Source of the DNA: Actinotignum schaalii FB123-CNA-2 | Lineage (GTDB): Bacteria > Actinomycetota > Actinomycetes > Actinomycetales > Actinomycetaceae | Assembly: GCF_000411135.1 (NCBI RefSeq) | Contig: NZ_KE150263.1 | Location: 372,594-436,593, forward strand | Direction: 5' to 3' | Length of the DNA stretch: 64,000 nt | Shown: piece after piece, positions 27,145-35,497 of the stretch | Layout of the letters: each line of letters begins with the position of its first letter | Numbering within the stretch: position 1 is the first letter of the stretch | Program-made: the position numbers and the translations under genes | Notes under the pieces: generated by a model | The model's input: the letters and a program-made list of their open reading frames with translations, nothing else | Database searches by the model: none | Told to the model about the DNA's origin: nothing

Positions 27145-29244
27145 TTAGTCTTCTTCAGCCATGAAGCCGGCATCCATAATTCCGACCAGGTTCTTGACCT
27201 GCTCTTCCTTATTACGGCCGAGGCCAGCCGGCGTAATGGTATTCGTCAAGGAAATACCATCGAGGGCATCCTTGTAATCCAGCTTACCAACGGACATCAT
27301 GGACGCCACCATACCGTGGGTATCCATGCCGTTCTCCGGGTTCGCACCCGGGGAGAACGGGGTGCCAGCCTTGTGGCCGGACGGGAAGGAACCCGTGGCC
27401 TTGCCGTACACCACGTTGGAGGTAATGGTCAGTACCGACTGGGTCGGGATGGCGTCGCGGTACATCGGGATCGCCTTGATCTTCGACATGATGGTGTGGA
27501 CCACGGTTGCCGCGATGTCATCAGCGCGGTCGTCGTCGTTACCGTAGATCGGGAAGGTTCCTTCCGTCTTGTAATCGACCACGAGGCCGGTCTCATCACG
27601 AACCGGGTAGACCTTCGCGTACTTGATCGCGGAAAGCGAGTCAGCCACGATGGACAGGCCGGCAATACCGCAACCCATGGTACGGATGATCTCTGAATCG
27701 TGGAGAGCCATCTCCACCGATTCGTAAGCGTAGCGGTCGTGGCAGTAGTGGATGATGTTGAGAGCTTCAACGTAGGTACCAACTACCCAGTCGAGCATCT
27801 CTTCGTACTTCTGCCAGACTTCGTCGAAGTCAAGCGGGCCGTCGCCTTCGATCGGGGTGAACAGACCCGGTTCGGTCACCTGCTTGCCGGTCATTTCATC
27901 GCGGCCGCCGTTGATGGCGTAGAGCAGGGCCTTCGCGGAGTTCACACGAGCGCCGAAGAACTGCATCTGCTTGCCCACCCGCATCGGGGAGACGCAGCAA
28001 GCGATGGCGGCGTCGTCGCCCCACTGGTTACGAATCTGTTCGTCAGATTCGTACTGGATGGACGATGTTTCGATGGAGATGGCCGCGCAGAATTCCTTGT
28101 AGCCTTCCGGAAGGGCCGGGTCCCAGAAAATGGTGATATTCGGTTCCGGAGCAGGACCCAGGTTACGCAGGGTCTGGAGCAGACGGAAGGAGGTCTTGGT
28201 AACGAGGGTGCGCCCGTCATCACCGAAACCGGCATCCGACCAGGTGGCCCAGTAGGGATCACCGGAGAAGATCTGATCGTAATCGATCGTGCGCAGGAAG
28301 CGGACGATACGCAGCTTCATGACGAGGTTGTCGATCATTTCCTGCGCATCGGATTCCGTGATGGTTCCGGCAGCCAGATCGCGCTCGAAGTAAATATCGA
28401 GGAAGGCGGAGAGGCGACCGATGGACATGGCCGCACCGTCCTGGCTCTTCACGGAAGCAAGGTAGCCGAAGTACAGCCACTGCACGGCTTCACGCGAGTT
28501 CTTCGCCGGGCCGGAGATGTCGAAGCCGTAGATCTCACCGAGAGTCTTAAGCTTCTTCAGGGCCTTGATCTGCTCCGCGTGTTCCTCACGGAAACGAGCC
28601 CAGTGCTCGGAGAAGGGCTGAGCGGCCACGGAGTCCTTCATGGCCTGCTTCTCTTCGATGAGCTTATCCACACCGTAGAGCGCCACGCGGCGGTAGTCAC
28701 CAATAATGCGACCACGGCCGTAAGCATCCGGAAGGCCGGTAATAATGTGTGAGGACCGAGCCGCGCGAATACGCGGGGTGTAAATATCAAAGACCGCGTC
28801 ATTGTGGGTCTTGCGGTAGCGGGTGAAGATCTTCTTGATCTCCGGGTTTACTTCCTTGCCCGCTTCCTTGATGGCGGTTTCCACCATGCGCCAGCCGCCG
28901 TTGGGCATCATCGCGCGCTTGAGCGGAACATCGGTCTGCAGGCCGACGACGACGTCGTCATCTTCGGAAATGTAGCCGGCGGGGAAAGCGTCAATATCGG
29001 CCGGGGTGTCGGTGTCGACGTCGTACACGCGACGACGACGCTCCTCGGAGAGGTAATTTTCCTCAAGAGACTCCCACAGCCGAGTGGTCTTCTCCGTCGG
29101 GCCGGCCAGGAACGAAGCATCCCCTTCGTAGGGGGTGTAGTTCTTCTGGATGAAGTCACGAACGTCAATGGCTTCATTCCAGGTGCCGGACGTGAAACCC
29201 GCCCAGGCTTCCTCTGTTGGGGTATCGGTAGCAGTGCGCTCCAT
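27145..29244 (-). CDS. pflB: Pyruvate formate-lyase large subunit lacking the glycyl-radical domain
   Basis: This is formate C-acetyltransferase, which converts pyruvate and CoA to acetyl-CoA and formate under anaerobic conditions. The 699-aa protein carries the catalytic cysteine pair (AIACCVSPM, about Cys416-Cys417), but it ends at LVGIMDAGFMAEED, where the E. coli enzyme goes on for about 60 more residues to its glycyl radical. The missing part is encoded by the next gene, 42 nt downstream. The reading frame closes with a normal stop codon and the downstream gene has its own start and ribosome binding site, so this looks like gene fission rather than a frameshift. Confidence 0.95.
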   Translation of the reverse strand: MERTATDTPTEEAWAGFTSGTWNEAIDVRDFIQKNYTPYEGDASFLAGPTEKTTRLWESLEENYLSEERRRRVYDVDTDTPADIDAFPAGYISEDDDVVVGLQTDVPLKRAMMPNGGWRMVETAIKEAGKEVNPEIKKIFTRYRKTHNDAVFDIYTPRIRAARSSHIITGLPDAYGRGRIIGDYRRVALYGVDKLIEEKQAMKDSVAAQPFSEHWARFREEHAEQIKALKKLKTLGEIYGFDISGPAKNSREAVQWLYFGYLASVKSQDGAAMSIGRLSAFLDIYFERDLAAGTITESDAQEMIDNLVMKLRIVRFLRTIDYDQIFSGDPYWATWSDAGFGDDGRTLVTKTSFRLLQTLRNLGPAPEPNITIFWDPALPEGYKEFCAAISIETSSIQYESDEQIRNQWGDDAAIACCVSPMRVGKQMQFFGARVNSAKALLYAINGGRDEMTGKQVTEPGLFTPIEGDGPLDFDEVWQKYEEMLDWVVGTYVEALNIIHYCHDRYAYESVEMALHDSEIIRTMGCGIAGLSIVADSLSAIKYAKVYPVRDETGLVVDYKTEGTFPIYGNDDDRADDIAATVVHTIMSKIKAIPMYRDAIPTQSVLTITSNVVYGKATGSFPSGHKAGTPFSPGANPENGMDTHGMVASMMSVGKLDYKDALDGISLTNTITPAGLGRNKEEQVKNLVGIMDAGFMAEED

Positions 29245-29663
29245 GTGCGTCTAACTCTCCTTGTGTCGTGTCAGTACCCGTTATTGTCCAAGCATAAAGC
29301 AATCCACAACGGAATAGAGATTCCGTAAGAAATTGCCGCACGCTTGCGTCCGCACCGCATTCACACCCTTGTGCGAATCGCTACGGCACCGAGGTAACAA
29401 GTCCTGATTCTTTTACCTGTTGTCCGTATTAATCGGCCAGGCACAAGCGACTCTCGATTGTATTGTCCGGCACGGGCGGCGGGCGTTTACCACTCGCTGT
29501 CCGCGCCTACATTTATCCTAACGCGCTTCTGTGAAAAAACATTCCCAGACACGTGAGACGAGTGGCGCACAATCCCGCGGCACCCCCAGTGGGCGCGCCG
29601 ATACGCGACTTCACGTCACCACCCGTCTCATATGTGTGAGAAATCACTTTTTAACAGGAGGTC
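29245..29663. other. pfl promoter region, no gene seen
   Basis: This stretch of about 420 nt upstream of pflB is more AT-rich than its surroundings. It holds an inverted repeat (29309-29326) next to a possible -10 box and shows no convincing reading frame. Confidence 0.6.
29291..29326 (-). promoter_or_regulatory. Candidate pflB promoter with overlapping palindrome
   Basis: On the minus strand a -10-like TATGCT (29291-29296) lies about 46 nt before the ATG. Thirteen bases upstream is a perfect 7-4-7 inverted repeat, ACGGAAT-N4-ATTCCGT (29309-29326), which would overlap the -35 region. The placement suits a repressor of anaerobic fermentation. It does not match the Rex or FNR consensus clearly. 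Confidence 0.45.
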
Positions 29664-31241
29664 CTATTCCCATTCAATCGTTGCCGGCGGCTTGGAGGTT
29701 ACATCCAGAACCACGCGATTTACTTCCGCAACGGAGTTTGTGATGCGGTTGGAAATATGGGCGAGCACGTCGTAAGGAACGCGCGCCCAATCTGCCGTCA
29801 TCGCATCCTCGGAAGATACCGGGCGCAGCACAATGGGATGCCCGTAGGTACGGTGATCGCCCTGCACGCCCACCGAATGAACCTCCGCCAGCAGCACCAC
29901 CGGGCACTGCCAAATCTCGGCGTCCAAACCTGCTGCGGTAAGCTCTTCGCGAGCAATAGCATCCGCTTCGCGCAGGATGCGCAGGTTATCTTCGGTAACT
30001 TCGCCGATCACGCGGATCGCCAGACCCGGCCCCGGGAAGGGCTGGCGGGCCACGATTTTCTCAGGCACGCCCAGTTCGCGCCCAATGGCACGCACCTCAT
30101 CTTTAAAGAGGCTGCGCAGGGGCTCGATAAGCTCAAAATTCATATCCTCGGGCAAGCCACCCACATTGTGGTGGCTCTTAATATTGGAAGCACCTTCTCC
30201 CCCACCCGATTCCACCACGTCGGGGTAGAGAGTTCCCTGGACGAGGAATTTCACGTCCTCCCCGCCACCGAGCTTATCGACTAGCTGACGCTGCGCACTT
30301 TCGAAAGAGCGAATAAATTCCCGCCCGATAATCTTGCGCTTCGTTTCCGGATCGCGCACGCCGGCCAGTGCGGAGAGGAAGCGCTGGGATTCGTCAATGG
30401 TGAAGATACGAATGCCGGTACTTTCCGCGTAATCGCGTTCCACCTGCTCACGTTCACCTGCGCGCAGCAGCCCGTGGTCGATGAAGAAGCAGGTGAGCTG
30501 GTCACCAATGGCTTTGTGCACAAGGGCAGCCGCAACCGAGGAATCCACCCCGCCGGAGAGTGCGCAGATCACTTGCGCGGAACCCACCCGCTCGCGAATC
30601 TGGGCCACTTGCTCGTCAATAATGGAGGAAGGAGTCCAGTTCGGACTAATCCCCGCGCCTTCGTAGAGGAAGTTTTCCAGAGCGGCCTGACCCCGTTGGG
30701 AGTGAAGCACTTCCGGGTGCCATTGCACGCCAAAGAGCCGGCGCTTGCGATCTTCAAATGCGGCCACCGGAGTTTCATCGGTAGCGGCGGTAACGGTAAA
30801 GCCTTCGGGAGCTTCACTCACGGCATCCCCGTGGCTCATCCACACAATTTGCTTATCTTCAAGGCCGGCGAAGAGGCAAGAATCACCGGCGGTACGGGCT
30901 TCCGTACGTCCGTATTCGCGGGTGCCAGTGCGCCCCACACGCCCGCCCAGTGCCTGGGCCATCGCCTGGAACCCGTAGCAGATCCCGAGGATGGGAACCC
31001 CGGCCTCAAAAATATCCTTATCGATTGCTGGAGCGCCCTCCGCGTACACGGATGCCGGGCCACCGGAAAGAATAATGGCCGCGGGTTTTTTCGCCAGCAT
31101 ATCCGCGGCGGACATAGTATGCGGAACAATTTCTGAATAAACGTGTGCTTCACGAACGCGCCGCGCAATGAGCTGAGCGTACTGCGCACCAAAATCGACA
31201 ACAAGAACCGGGGAATTATCGCTGGTATTCACGCTGTTCAT
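29664..31241 (-). CDS. guaA: GMP synthase (glutamine-hydrolysing)
   Basis: This enzyme aminates XMP to GMP using glutamine and ATP. The 525-aa protein has the class I glutamine amidotransferase domain ([10 protein letters not shown] with the catalytic cysteine; HPEV), the PP-loop ATP-pyrophosphatase domain ([11 protein letters not shown]), and the C-terminal dimerisation domain ending in PATIEWE. Length and order are standard. It stands alone; the IMP dehydrogenase genes lie about 17-20 kb away in the same window. Confidence 0.97.
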   Translation of the reverse strand: MNSVNTSDNSPVLVVDFGAQYAQLIARRVREAHVYSEIVPHTMSAADMLAKKPAAIILSGGPASVYAEGAPAIDKDIFEAGVPILGICYGFQAMAQALGGRVGRTGTREYGRTEARTAGDSCLFAGLEDKQIVWMSHGDAVSEAPEGFTVTAATDETPVAAFEDRKRRLFGVQWHPEVLHSQRGQAALENFLYEGAGISPNWTPSSIIDEQVAQIRERVGSAQVICALSGGVDSSVAAALVHKAIGDQLTCFFIDHGLLRAGEREQVERDYAESTGIRIFTIDESQRFLSALAGVRDPETKRKIIGREFIRSFESAQRQLVDKLGGGEDVKFLVQGTLYPDVVESGGGEGASNIKSHHNVGGLPEDMNFELIEPLRSLFKDEVRAIGRELGVPEKIVARQPFPGPGLAIRVIGEVTEDNLRILREADAIAREELTAAGLDAEIWQCPVVLLAEVHSVGVQGDHRTYGHPIVLRPVSSEDAMTADWARVPYDVLAHISNRITNSVAEVNRVVLDVTSKPPATIEWE

Positions 31242-31462
31242 TCTAATGATTAAAACGCGCCGGCGCCTACTGAGCGCCAGACCCCACCCGGAAGGTTTCT
31301 AGGACCTTCGTCACCGGAATGCAGCGACGGCGTTCACCCGCCCGCACGGACCTGAGCTGGGCATGCACATCTGCCCGCAAGATGTGAGATTATTTGATGG
31401 GATATCCCGGCGTGGATACGCCTATTTTTTCAAGGGTCCTCACGGGCCGGAAGGATAAGAAA

Positions 31463-33091
31463 GTGACCTACAGCGTATATTTCACCGCGGTAGAAGGTAA
31501 TGCGGGCACCCAGGCGGTTGCCAGCGCCTACGTTGATGTACTCACCTCCACTTACAAGAACGTCGGGGTGTTCCGGGCGTTCACCAACGGAAATATCGAA
31601 AATGACTCCGCCTTCCTTCAGCTGCTCGACCAGGTTGGCCGCGGCGAGGATCGCGATATCGCCTGGGGTTCGAGCCGGCAGGCTTACGTGGCTGACGAAG
31701 AAGAGGCCATGACCCAGCTGGTGAATCGCTACACCGATTACGCCCAGAACTTTGATGCGGTGCTCATTCTCGGCATTCTGGACGGGGATCCCATCAATCC
31801 CGGGATGCTTTCGCGCACCGGCCGCACCATCGCCAACCTGGGAACCACCGGCATCGTTGCCGTTTCTGCGGCTCAGCGCAGTGCCGCGCAGGTGGAGGTT
31901 GTGGCCCAGCTTTCCGCGAAGGAGATCGCGGATCGGTACGGCACCCTGAGCGCCCTCATTGTTGTTGACGCTGATGAGACCGTCCCCACCACCATGCGTG
32001 ACCTGGGCATTCCTACTATTTACCTCCCCGATGGTGAGGCGCGTTCCTTTACCGATGCGGATCGGGCCATTCTCATCGCCGCGATGGAAGAGGAATCCTC
32101 GGTTATCACCCCGCTGTCTTTCCAGGCTTCCCTGGCGGCCCGGGCCCGCAAGGCAAAGAAGCGCATTGTTATGCCCGAAGCCGAAGATGACCGCATTTTG
32201 CTGGCCACCGCCCAGATCCTGGCTCGCGATATCGCGGATATTACGCTGGTCGGGGACAAGGATGAGGTTCTCGCCCGCGCAGCTGAGCTCGGGGTGGATG
32301 TATCCGGTGCAGAAATTATTTCGATTGATGATCCGGAGCGGGTGCGCCGCTACGCGGAGAAGTTCGCCGAGCTGCGTGCCAAGAAGGGCGTGACCTACGA
32401 TCAAGCCGTGGAGAAGATGAAGGATCCTTCCTACTACGGCACCATGATGGTCTACATGGGCGATGCCGATGGCATGGTTTCGGGAGCGAATCACACCACC
32501 GCGAATACCATTGTTCCCTCCTTCCAGACCATCAAGATGAAGCCCGGCACGAAGACGGTCTCCGGTGCTTTCCTCATGCTCATGGATGATCGCGTCTACG
32601 TGTACGCCGATTGCGCGGTCAATACCAATCCCACCCCGGAAGAGCTGGCCGGCATCGCCATCGATTCGGCCCGCACCGCCCAGCAATTCGGTATTGAGCC
32701 GCGCGTGGCCATGCTCTCCTACTCCTCGGGTACCTCCGGGAAGGGACCGGATGTGGATGCAGTTCGGGAAGCCACGGAGCTCGCGAAGAGTCTCGCCCCT
32801 GAGGGTGTGCTTATTGACGGACCGCTCCAGTACGACGCTTCGGTTGATGCCGCGGCCGCGAAGAAGAAGCTGCCGAATTCCCCGGTAGCCGGCCGCGCCA
32901 CGGTTTTTGTTTTCCCGAATCTGAATGCCGGCAATATCGGCTACAAGGCCGTGCAGCGTTCTTCGGGCGCGGTGGCCGTAGGCCCGGTGCTCCAGGGCCT
33001 GAATAAGCCGGTCAATGACCTTTCCCGCGGCGCGCTCGTGGAGGATATCGTCAATACCGTGGCGATTACCGCGATCCAGGCGCAGGAATAA
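31463..33091 (+). CDS. pta: Phosphate acetyltransferase
   Basis: Pta converts acetyl-CoA and phosphate to acetyl phosphate. The 542-aa protein has an N-terminal region related to the P-loop/DRTGG regulatory part of long Pta proteins (first 215 residues, with no clear Walker A motif) and a C-terminal catalytic PTA_PTB domain (from about 220; motifs GDADGMVSGANHTTA and SYSSGTSGKG). The start is GTG at 31463 behind GGAAGGATAAGAAA. With ackA downstream and pfl nearby it completes the acetyl-CoA to acetate branch. Confidence 0.95.
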   Translation: MTYSVYFTAVEGNAGTQAVASAYVDVLTSTYKNVGVFRAFTNGNIENDSAFLQLLDQVGRGEDRDIAWGSSRQAYVADEEEAMTQLVNRYTDYAQNFDAVLILGILDGDPINPGMLSRTGRTIANLGTTGIVAVSAAQRSAAQVEVVAQLSAKEIADRYGTLSALIVVDADETVPTTMRDLGIPTIYLPDGEARSFTDADRAILIAAMEEESSVITPLSFQASLAARARKAKKRIVMPEAEDDRILLATAQILARDIADITLVGDKDEVLARAAELGVDVSGAEIISIDDPERVRRYAEKFAELRAKKGVTYDQAVEKMKDPSYYGTMMVYMGDADGMVSGANHTTANTIVPSFQTIKMKPGTKTVSGAFLMLMDDRVYVYADCAVNTNPTPEELAGIAIDSARTAQQFGIEPRVAMLSYSSGTSGKGPDVDAVREATELAKSLAPEGVLIDGPLQYDASVDAAAAKKKLPNSPVAGRATVFVFPNLNAGNIGYKAVQRSSGAVAVGPVLQGLNKPVNDLSRGALVEDIVNTVAITAIQAQE

Positions 33092-33121
33092 GCTGTATCC
33101 AGCATTACACTGAAGTTATAG

Positions 33122-33137
33122 GGGTGGGCCTCCACCC
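33122..33137 (+). promoter_or_regulatory. Short hairpin in the pta-ackA spacer
   Basis: GGGTGG and CCACCC pair across GCCT between the two genes. There is no T-run, so it is more likely an mRNA-processing or stability element than a terminator. Confidence 0.3.
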
Positions 33138-33161
33138 GGTCACAAACACAAGGAGATCATT

Positions 33162-34337
33162 TTGTCCGTTCTCGTAATTAATTCCGGCTCCTCCTCGATC
33201 AAGTACAAGGTCGTGGACCCCGAATCGGGTGAGGAACTCGCCTCCGGCCTCGTGGAGCAGATCGGCCTGCCCGCTGGCCACGTCAAGCACGAACACGGCG
33301 AGGACGTGCGCGAATGGGAAGGCCCCATTCCCAACCACGAAGTCGGTATGGAGAAGGTGCTCGAATTCTTCGATGCCGCCGGCCCGTCCCTGCATGATGG
33401 CTCCATTCGCGCCGTCGGGCACCGGGTGGTCCAGGGCGGGAAGTATTTCGATGGCCCGGCCCTCATCAACGATGCGGTACGCCAGAAGATCGAAGAGCTC
33501 CAGCCGCTCGGTCCGCTGCACAACCCGCCGGCCCTGGAGGGCATCAAGGTGGCACAGCGCCTGCTCCCGAACGTCCCGCACGTGGCGGTTTTCGATACCG
33601 CCTTCTTCCAGAGCCTGCCGGAAGAGGCCGCGCGTTACGGCCTCAACCGCGAGATTGCCGATAAGTATGAGATCCGCCGCTACGGCGCTCACGGCACTTC
33701 GCACCAGTATGTGTCCGGTGAGGTAGCAAAGTTCCTCGGCCGCGATGATCTCAAGCAGATCGTGCTGCATATCGGTAACGGCGCTTCGGTTTCCGCGGTG
33801 GACTCGGGCCGTGCGGTGGAGACCTCCATGGGCCTGACCCCGCTGGAGGGTCTCGTCATGGGTGGACGCACCGGTGATATTGATCCGGCCGCCGTCTTCC
33901 ACCTGGCTCGCGAGGCGAAGATGTCCATCGATGAGATCGATAAGCTCTTCAACCGCCAGTCCGGTATGGCGGGGTTGACCGGCTCTTCCGATCTGCGTGA
34001 CGTGCACGCCATGGTGGAGAAGGGCGATGAGAACGCGAAGGAAGCGGTGGATATTTACGTCCATCGCATCGTCAAGTACATCGGCTCCTACACCGCGATT
34101 CTTGGCGGCTTGGATGCCCTGACCTTCACCGCCGGCGTGGGTGAGAATGACGATATTATCCGCAAGGAAGTCCTTGACCGCCTGGCTCCCTTCGGTGTCA
34201 AGTACGATGCCGAAAAGAACGCTACGCGCTCGAAGAACGCGCGGGAGATCTCCACGGAGGATTCCACGGTGCATGTGCTCGTGGTTCCTACCAATGAGGA
34301 GCTGGCCATCGCCCAGCAGGCTATGACGCTCGTCTAA
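33162..34337 (+). CDS. ackA: Acetate kinase
   Basis: AckA makes acetate and ATP from acetyl phosphate. The 391-aa protein shows the family opening VLVINSGSSSIKYKV, the motif YGAHGTSHQYVS with the conserved histidines, and MGLTPLEGLVMG. The start is an unusual TTG at 33162 placed 6 nt after AAGGAG; no better start codon is near. It is co-directional with pta, 70 nt downstream, and is followed by a strong terminator. Confidence 0.97.
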   Translation: MSVLVINSGSSSIKYKVVDPESGEELASGLVEQIGLPAGHVKHEHGEDVREWEGPIPNHEVGMEKVLEFFDAAGPSLHDGSIRAVGHRVVQGGKYFDGPALINDAVRQKIEELQPLGPLHNPPALEGIKVAQRLLPNVPHVAVFDTAFFQSLPEEAARYGLNREIADKYEIRRYGAHGTSHQYVSGEVAKFLGRDDLKQIVLHIGNGASVSAVDSGRAVETSMGLTPLEGLVMGGRTGDIDPAAVFHLAREAKMSIDEIDKLFNRQSGMAGLTGSSDLRDVHAMVEKGDENAKEAVDIYVHRIVKYIGSYTAILGGLDALTFTAGVGENDDIIRKEVLDRLAPFGVKYDAEKNATRSKNAREISTEDSTVHVLVVPTNEELAIAQQAMTLV

Positions 34338-34371
34338 GCACGCGCCCGTTATTTTCGGGTACGACGACGCA

Positions 34372-34402
34372 GGGGGGAGTAACCGTTCCGGTTACTCCCC
34401 CC
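34372..34402 (+). terminator. Terminator of pta-ackA
   Basis: A perfect 13-bp stem (GGGGGGAGTAACC with its complement) closes on GTTCC and is followed by CGGCTTATTTGG. It begins 34 nt after the ackA stop codon. The recurrent word GGTACGACGACGCAG sits just upstream (34359-34373). Confidence 0.75.
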
Positions 34403-34534
34403 CGGCTTATTTGGCTGTGTGGTGATTGAGGAGTGACTGCTAGCTGGGGCTGGCACCTATTTTCAGGGCCAGGGCCATTAATTCGCTACCGGTTTTCGGG
34501 GGCCGGGGCTGCGACCCGCTTCCGGAGGTGGCGT

Positions 34535-35143
34535 TCATGACTCAAGGGCTTCGAGTGCACTAGCGCGGTTACGCCGCACCGCGGCCCGCAGCTGGATATT
34601 TTCCCATTCCCATATACCTTGGTGGAGTGCTTCGCGTGCCTGTGGTGCGCACGCCACCCCGAATTCGTCAATAACGAAAAGCAAGACTTCTTCAATGCAG
34701 GGCCGGAGCCTACGCCCACCCACCGGGAAATGAACATCAGCAATTCGAGGAGTACGAGCCTCATTCTTGATGCGCCGGCGCGACCGGCGGGAATGACTAC
34801 CGCCCAAGACCAAGGCATGTGTCCACTCGTCACGATGGGCATGCACCTGAACATGCGCGCACGGAATACTTGAGCGTGGTGAGCGAATATAATCCCACCG
34901 CACCAGCGGCTCACTGCTTTTTGCTCCTCGGATGACCGAGAACGTCGAATTGTCGACCGTGAGTAAACCTGTCTCTGGATCAAGGAAAACCACGTAATCG
35001 AAGCGGACTACCAGAGTGTGGGGGAAGGAGATGAGCCCGGTGATATTCATGCCAGGTTCACGCCCAATTGTATCCGTTTCAATATTCACCGATGCCGTCT
35101 CATCCAAGAGACGGCCTAAGCCCACCAGATAATTAGCGAACAT
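34535..35143 (-). CDS. Hypothetical protein paired with a small helical protein
   Basis: I do not recognise this 202-aa protein. The N-terminal half is rich in beta-strand-like segments (TLVVRFDYVVFLDPETGLLTVDN). The centre is basic (RRSRRRIK) and the C-terminal part is helical and ends in Arg/Ala-rich sequence. It lies 33 nt downstream of the small acidic gene at 35177-35386, and the order small gene first then larger gene is the usual one for toxin-antitoxin pairs. That is the only support for such a role. No nuclease or other catalytic motif is evident. Confidence 0.6.
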   Translation of the reverse strand: MFANYLVGLGRLLDETASVNIETDTIGREPGMNITGLISFPHTLVVRFDYVVFLDPETGLLTVDNSTFSVIRGAKSSEPLVRWDYIRSPRSSIPCAHVQVHAHRDEWTHALVLGGSHSRRSRRRIKNEARTPRIADVHFPVGGRRLRPCIEEVLLFVIDEFGVACAPQAREALHQGIWEWENIQLRAAVRRNRASALEALES

Positions 35144-35176
35144 TTCGGTTTGGAACTCTAGACCCCACGTGGATTA

Positions 35177-35386
35177 TCACGGTTCTCGGCCATAGCGAGC
35201 CACCCTTTCGTAATAATCCAGGCGCTCCATTTCCCAATAGAGTTCCCTTTCCTCCGGTCCGAGCTGGTAATCATCAGCGCGCCGGTCGAATTCTTCCCGG
35301 GTCATCCTGACCTCACGCAGGATCTCTTCTTTCCTCTCCAGAACCTGTTCAAGAGAGGTGTAGGTTCGCCCGTACGTAATTCCCAT
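35177..35386 (-). CDS. Small acidic helical protein, possible antitoxin-like partner
   Basis: This 69-aa protein is not recognised. It is dominated by charged residues (Glu and Arg) and likely forms one or two amphipathic helices (SLEQVLERKEEILREVRM). The start at 35386 (MGITYGRTY) follows CGGAGG closely, which favours it over the longer in-frame ATG at 35437. It lies between the fused ETF gene and the larger unknown gene and probably shares a message with the latter. Confidence 0.6.
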   Translation of the reverse strand: MGITYGRTYTSLEQVLERKEEILREVRMTREEFDRRADDYQLGPEERELYWEMERLDYYERVARYGREP

Positions 35387-35497
35387 AGTTGCAACCTCCG
35401 TTCTTTGCCGCCATTCTCGCATGGCGTGGAGGCGCACAAAAGACCTCTATGCAACCCTGTGGATAGAGGTAGCGTTTGGCGATCCTGTGGATGACTT

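Noticed and set aside
29664-29680. A leaderless promoter for guaA
   Set aside because: The sequence before its ATG (TTTAAT with 7 nt spacing) does not fit TANNNT exactly, so guaA was left out of the leaderless set.
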